From Dehalococcoidia bacterium (lineage in GTDB: Bacteria; Chloroflexota; Dehalococcoidia; Dehalococcoidales; Fen-1064): 8,290 bases of DNA. Position numbers and translations under genes: made by a program. The stretch lies in contig PMCB01000101.1 of the NCBI GenBank assembly GCA_003153955.1, forward strand, positions 1 to 8,290. The letters run 5' to 3'. The notes below the pieces were generated by a model. The model made no database searches, had not been told where the DNA came from, and saw nothing but the letters and a program-made list of their open reading frames with translations. Shown one piece after another: positions 5,426 to 8,290 of this stretch. The number at the start of each line of letters is the position of its first letter. The stretch's first letter is position 1.

Positions 5426-6505
5426 CTAGAGGCTCATCTTTTTGGCATGGGATAATAATTTCACTTTACCGTTCTCCAGCCTTACCAGGTCTTCGATACG
5501 GACGCCGCCCCACTCCGGCAGGTAAATCCCCGGCTCGATGCTGAAGACCATGCCGTTGTTCAGTACATCGTTCGACAGGTAGCTCAGGCGCGGCGCCGGG
5601 TCATGAGTAGCCAGCCCGACACCGTGACCCAGTCCGTGGCCGAACATTTCCCCATAACCGGCCTCTTTGATAACATTTCGGGCGAGAGCGTCTGCCTCGA
5701 TACCAGATATACCGTCGTTGATTCCATCGATGGCTGCCTGCTGTGCTTGCTGAACGATACTATAGATTTTAACAAACATCGCATCCGGTTTGCCGATGCA
5801 GATGGTTCGGGTGAGGTCGCTGCTGTAACCGTTAAAATCGGCGCCCATGTCGATGACAATCGGCTCATGCGCCGCCACCGTTCGGTCGGAGGGCTGGGCG
5901 TGCGGTAAGGCGCCGTTGGGGCCTGCGCCGACAATTATTTCGAACGGCATGCTGCCGCTGCCGTTTTCACGCATATGTTTTTCCAGCGCCCAGGCGATTT
6001 CCTTTTCGGTCATGCCGATTTTCAGGCTGCCGGCCACATATTCGAAAGCGCGGTCGCTGATTTGCGCGGCTTTTTGAATGAATGCCAGTTCTTCGGGTTC
6101 TTTGAATGCGCGTAATTTCTCCACCATATTTGCCAACGGCACCGGTTCCAGTGGCATTGTTTTGGCTGAGATGATTTCTAATATTTGGGCGTATTGCGCG
6201 AAAGTGGTGGCGGCGGATTCAAATGCCAACCGCTTGATATTCAACCCGTTAATCAGTTCGGGGAACCAGTCTGTCATCTTCCCTTTTATTTCGAATAAAG
6301 TATATTCCGGACACTGCCTTTTTACCTGCTCCACATAGCGGAAATCGGTGGCGATGATATTATCTTTGGCAGTAATCAGGAGATAGCCGTCGGAACCGTT
6401 AAACCCCGAAAGATAAAACCGGTTCTTCGGTTCGGATATAAGGATGCCGTCAACTTCCGCTTTTGCCAGTTCCGGGCGTAATTTCGCTAATCTATCTTTA
6501 ATCAT
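5426..6505 (-). CDS. M24 family Xaa-Pro peptidase (aminopeptidase P-like)
   Basis: Cytoplasmic dimetal peptidase expected to cleave Xaa-Pro bonds in peptides. From ATG 6505 it has 359 residues, the usual size of the short YqhT/PepQ-like class. An N-terminal creatinase-like domain (about 1-125, with NRFYLSGFNGSDGYLLI) precedes the pita-bread catalytic domain. Metal ligands are all present: Asp219 and Asp230 (IDMGADFNGYSSDLTRT), His294 (HGLGHGVG), Glu324 (SIEPGIY) and Glu338 (GVRIED). Active-site His202 and His301 are also there. The frame stays open to 6571, but those 22 extra residues overlap the recombinase gene and lie upstream of the natural start. ATG 6505 has AAGGA at 6513-6517, 7 nt before it, and overlaps the recombinase stop by 8 nt, a sign of translational coupling. 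Whether it is a true aminopeptidase P or a prolidase cannot be told from sequence alone. Confidence 0.94.
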   Translation of the reverse strand: MIKDRLAKLRPELAKAEVDGILISEPKNRFYLSGFNGSDGYLLITAKDNIIATDFRYVEQVKRQCPEYTLFEIKGKMTDWFPELINGLNIKRLAFESAATTFAQYAQILEIISAKTMPLEPVPLANMVEKLRAFKEPEELAFIQKAAQISDRAFEYVAGSLKIGMTEKEIAWALEKHMRENGSGSMPFEIIVGAGPNGALPHAQPSDRTVAAHEPIVIDMGADFNGYSSDLTRTICIGKPDAMFVKIYSIVQQAQQAAIDGINDGISGIEADALARNVIKEAGYGEMFGHGLGHGVGLATHDPAPRLSYLSNDVLNNGMVFSIEPGIYLPEWGGVRIEDLVRLENGKVKLLSHAKKMSL

Positions 6506-7430
6506 TTCCGTTTCCTTGAGCCAGCGGATGGGCCGCCAGATATACCTTTTTAGCCTGGGTCTTGCTGACATGCGTATAAATCTGGGTCGTCGTTAAACTG
6601 GCATGTCCCAGCAGTTCCTGCACTACCCTTAAGTCAGCGCCGCCATCGAGTAAATGGGTAGCGAAAGTATGCCGGATAGTATGCGGATGCACTTTTTTCT
6701 TGATGCCGCCTGCCCGGGCATATTTCGTAACAATTTTCTGAATGCGCCGTTCAATCAGTTGTTTCCCGTAACGGTTGATAAAAACCGCGTCTGTTTTCTT
6801 CATCCCCAGTAATTTATGCCGGCCTTCCGTCAGATATACGGCAATTGCCGCCTGCGCCGGCTTGCCCATTAATACCAATCGTTCTTTCGAACCTTTTCCG
6901 ATTATACGGATTTCCCTGGTATCCATGTCAATCTGACTGCGGGTGAGGTGGGCCAATTCGCTGACCCTTAATCCGGAAGCATAGAGCAATTCCAATATGG
7001 CGTGGTCGCGCTGTCCCGTGGGGGTTGAAATATCCGGCGCCGCTAAAAATTTATTAACTTCATCGACGGTTAAGTAAGACGGCAGTTTTTTATCCTGCTT
7101 GGGTGAGGAAATTTTATCCAGAGGGTTTTCCTTCAGCAGTTCTTCTTTTTGCAGGTAATTATAAAAGGAGCGGACAGCGGACAATTTGCAGGTAATACTG
7201 CTTTTGGCTACTTTCCGGTCAACCAGATACATGATGTATTCACGGATAGTGTGTTTGGTTACTTTATCCAGGGAATCGATTTTTTTCATTACCAGGAAAG
7301 GGAAAAAACCTTTTTGTGAGCCGCGGATGTTGTTGCCAATGAGGGCACTCTGATAAGTGCGTATCGTATAAAGCGAGGCGTTTTTCCCCACTTTCAGATA
7401 ATCGATATATTTATCAAAAACTTCTTGCAT
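6498..7430 (-). CDS. xerC: XerC/XerD-type tyrosine recombinase
   Basis: Site-specific recombinase that, with a partner, resolves chromosome dimers at dif near the division septum. From ATG 7430 it has 310 residues. The N-terminal core-binding domain (about 1-105) is followed by the catalytic domain. Catalytic residues are complete: Arg155 (SGLRVSE), Lys179 (GKGSKER), His250 and Arg253 (HPHTIRHTFATHLL), His276 (LLGH) and nucleophile Tyr285 (TTTQIYTH). The start is uncertain: TTG 7442 and GTG 7439 are also in frame, and none has a strong ribosome binding site. ATG 7430 has a weak GGTG 6 nt upstream, and MQEVFDKYIDYL fits the family N-terminus. Residues about 30-42 form a short insertion in the helix 1-2 region. 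Its position between topA and a peptidase, with no phage or integron genes, supports a housekeeping Xer rather than an integrase. XerC over XerD is chosen from the topA linkage known in Bacillus, so that choice is tentative. Confidence 0.9.
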   Translation of the reverse strand: MQEVFDKYIDYLKVGKNASLYTIRTYQSALIGNNIRGSQKGFFPFLVMKKIDSLDKVTKHTIREYIMYLVDRKVAKSSITCKLSAVRSFYNYLQKEELLKENPLDKISSPKQDKKLPSYLTVDEVNKFLAAPDISTPTGQRDHAILELLYASGLRVSELAHLTRSQIDMDTREIRIIGKGSKERLVLMGKPAQAAIAVYLTEGRHKLLGMKKTDAVFINRYGKQLIERRIQKIVTKYARAGGIKKKVHPHTIRHTFATHLLDGGADLRVVQELLGHASLTTTQIYTHVSKTQAKKVYLAAHPLAQGNGND

Positions 7431-7471
7431 CGGCTGCACCAATTTTAAAGTGGCTGAATGCGGGAATTAAA

Positions 7472-8290
7472 CTATTCCTGCGCAGTGACTGCTGGTGTTT
7501 TCGGTTCTTCTTTGACATCATCCGGCGTGCCGCTGCGGTAACTGCACTTGGTGCATTTAGCCTTGCCTTCTTTGTATTCCACCAGCAGTCCGCCGCAAGT
7601 GGGGCAGGGTTGGGGCAGGGGCTTGGCGTTAGCCGCGAAAGTGCACTTCGGATAAGCGCTGCATCCGTAAAAAATCTGTCTTTTTTTATTGAACCGCTGG
7701 ATTAGCTCGGCGCCGCACTCGGGGCATTTGACGCCGGTTTTAATCTGGAAGGAACGGGTACTTTTACATTCCGGATAGCCGGTGCAGGCCAAAAATTTGC
7801 CAAAACGTCCGATTTTAATTGCCATCGGTTTGCCGCATTTGTCGCATTTTTCGTCGGTCAATTCGACCGGTGTCTCTACTTTCACGATATCGGCAGACGC
7901 TTTCTTCAGGTCGGCTTCGAAAGGAGTGTAAAATTCCCGGACGACATCGCCCCAGACTTTCTTGTTCTGCGCGATTTCATCGAGGTCGTCTTCCATATGG
8001 GCGGTGAAATCGATATCGACAATATCGGCGAAGTTCTGCGTCAGCAGATCGCTGACGGTCATCCCGAGTTCAGTCGGTTTGAAAATGCCGCTGGTCTTAG
8101 TGACATATTCGCGCCCTTTTATAGCCAGCATGATGGAAGCATAAGTACTGGGGCGGCCGATGCCGCGTTCCTCCAGCATCCGGATAAGGCTGGCTTCGGT
8201 GAACCGTGACGGCGGCTGGGTGAACCGCTGTTCGGAAAAGAGCTCGATGAGTTTGAGCAAATCCCCTTTGTCCAGCGGCGGCAGCGGATT
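7472..8290 (-). CDS. topA: DNA topoisomerase I, C-terminal part (cut by window edge)
   Basis: Type IA topoisomerase that relaxes negative supercoils. Only the last 272 residues lie in the window; the frame is open to the right edge, and the catalytic tyrosine and TOPRIM domain lie outside. Counting from the edge, the visible part starts NPLPPLDKGD. It includes the conserved FTQPPSRFTEASLIR and LEERGIGRPSTYASI stretches of the central type IA core. Three C-terminal zinc ribbons follow: Cys149/152/169/175, Cys189/192/210/216 and Cys229/232/246/249. The first two have the typical topoisomerase GYPECKSTR-like spacing, while the third is shorter. A Pro/Lys/Glu-rich tail ends the protein. The recombinase gene follows after 29-41 nt depending on its start, so the two are probably cotranscribed. 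A TTG at 8260 is an internal Leu codon and not a start. Confidence 0.95.
   Translation of the reverse strand, partial: NPLPPLDKGDLLKLIELFSEQRFTQPPSRFTEASLIRMLEERGIGRPSTYASIMLAIKGREYVTKTSGIFKPTELGMTVSDLLTQNFADIVDIDFTAHMEDDLDEIAQNKKVWGDVVREFYTPFEADLKKASADIVKVETPVELTDEKCDKCGKPMAIKIGRFGKFLACTGYPECKSTRSFQIKTGVKCPECGAELIQRFNKKRQIFYGCSAYPKCTFAANAKPLPQPCPTCGGLLVEYKEGKAKCTKCSYRSGTPDDVKEEPKTPAVTAQE

Noticed and set aside
5308..5544. Plus-strand open frame of 78 codons spanning the gap and the peptidase 3' end
   Set aside because: Half of it is antisense to the conserved M24 C-terminus, and it lacks a ribosome binding site and any recognisable motif.
6498..7442. Tyrosine recombinase as evidence of an integrated mobile element
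   Set aside because: No att repeats, phage genes, tRNA target or cassette genes are nearby, and the sequence and topA neighbourhood fit a housekeeping Xer.

Overview
The window looks like core chromosome of a bacterium with moderate GC content. My best guess is an uncultured member of Chloroflexota, class Dehalococcoidia. That guess rests on the aspS-tig-clpP cluster and on the general look of the proteins (a GAD-type bacterial AspRS, a DUF3795 protein, and topA next to a Xer recombinase). It is inference from memory, not from a search. Most genes are housekeeping genes. I see no transposase, CRISPR array, phage gene, rRNA or tRNA.

Layout. Positions 1-92 hold a short upstream region with a plausible sigma70 promoter. 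Positions 93-3829 (+) hold a compact three-gene operon: aspS (aspartyl-tRNA synthetase), tig (trigger factor) and clpP (Clp protease subunit). The gaps are 19 and 1 nt, and the operon is closed by a perfect 14-bp hairpin terminator at 3863-3896. Right after it, an AT-rich promoter at 3919-3949 drives a single small 12-cysteine DUF3795-type protein (4010-4354, +). A 129-nt gap between convergent genes follows, with competing inverted repeats. On the minus strand comes a small PHP-domain metal-dependent phosphoesterase (5128-4484). Upstream of it is a 297-nt non-coding gap (5129-5425) carrying two GC-rich hairpins and smaller repeats. The right third is a minus-strand operon read from the window edge inward: topA (C-terminal 272 residues only), a XerC/D tyrosine recombinase, and an M24 (aminopeptidase P-like) metallopeptidase whose start codon overlaps the recombinase stop by 8 nt.

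How the genes work together. The left operon combines tRNA charging, folding of nascent chains at the ribosome and protein degradation, which is a protein synthesis and quality-control unit. clpX does not follow clpP here. The AspRS carries His31 and Gly83, the residue pair linked to non-discriminating enzymes, so the host may make Asn-tRNA indirectly through GatCAB. The right operon combines DNA topology (TopA) and chromosome dimer resolution (Xer) with peptide turnover. Translation starts are often non-ATG: TTG is used for aspS and very likely for tig, each with a clear ribosome binding site.

I did not find a previously undescribed system. The points most worth a second look are the AspRS specificity residues, the altered AspRS motif 2, the hairpin cluster at 5252-5302, the orphan cysteine-rich gene with its own promoter and palindrome, and the N-terminal insertion in the recombinase.
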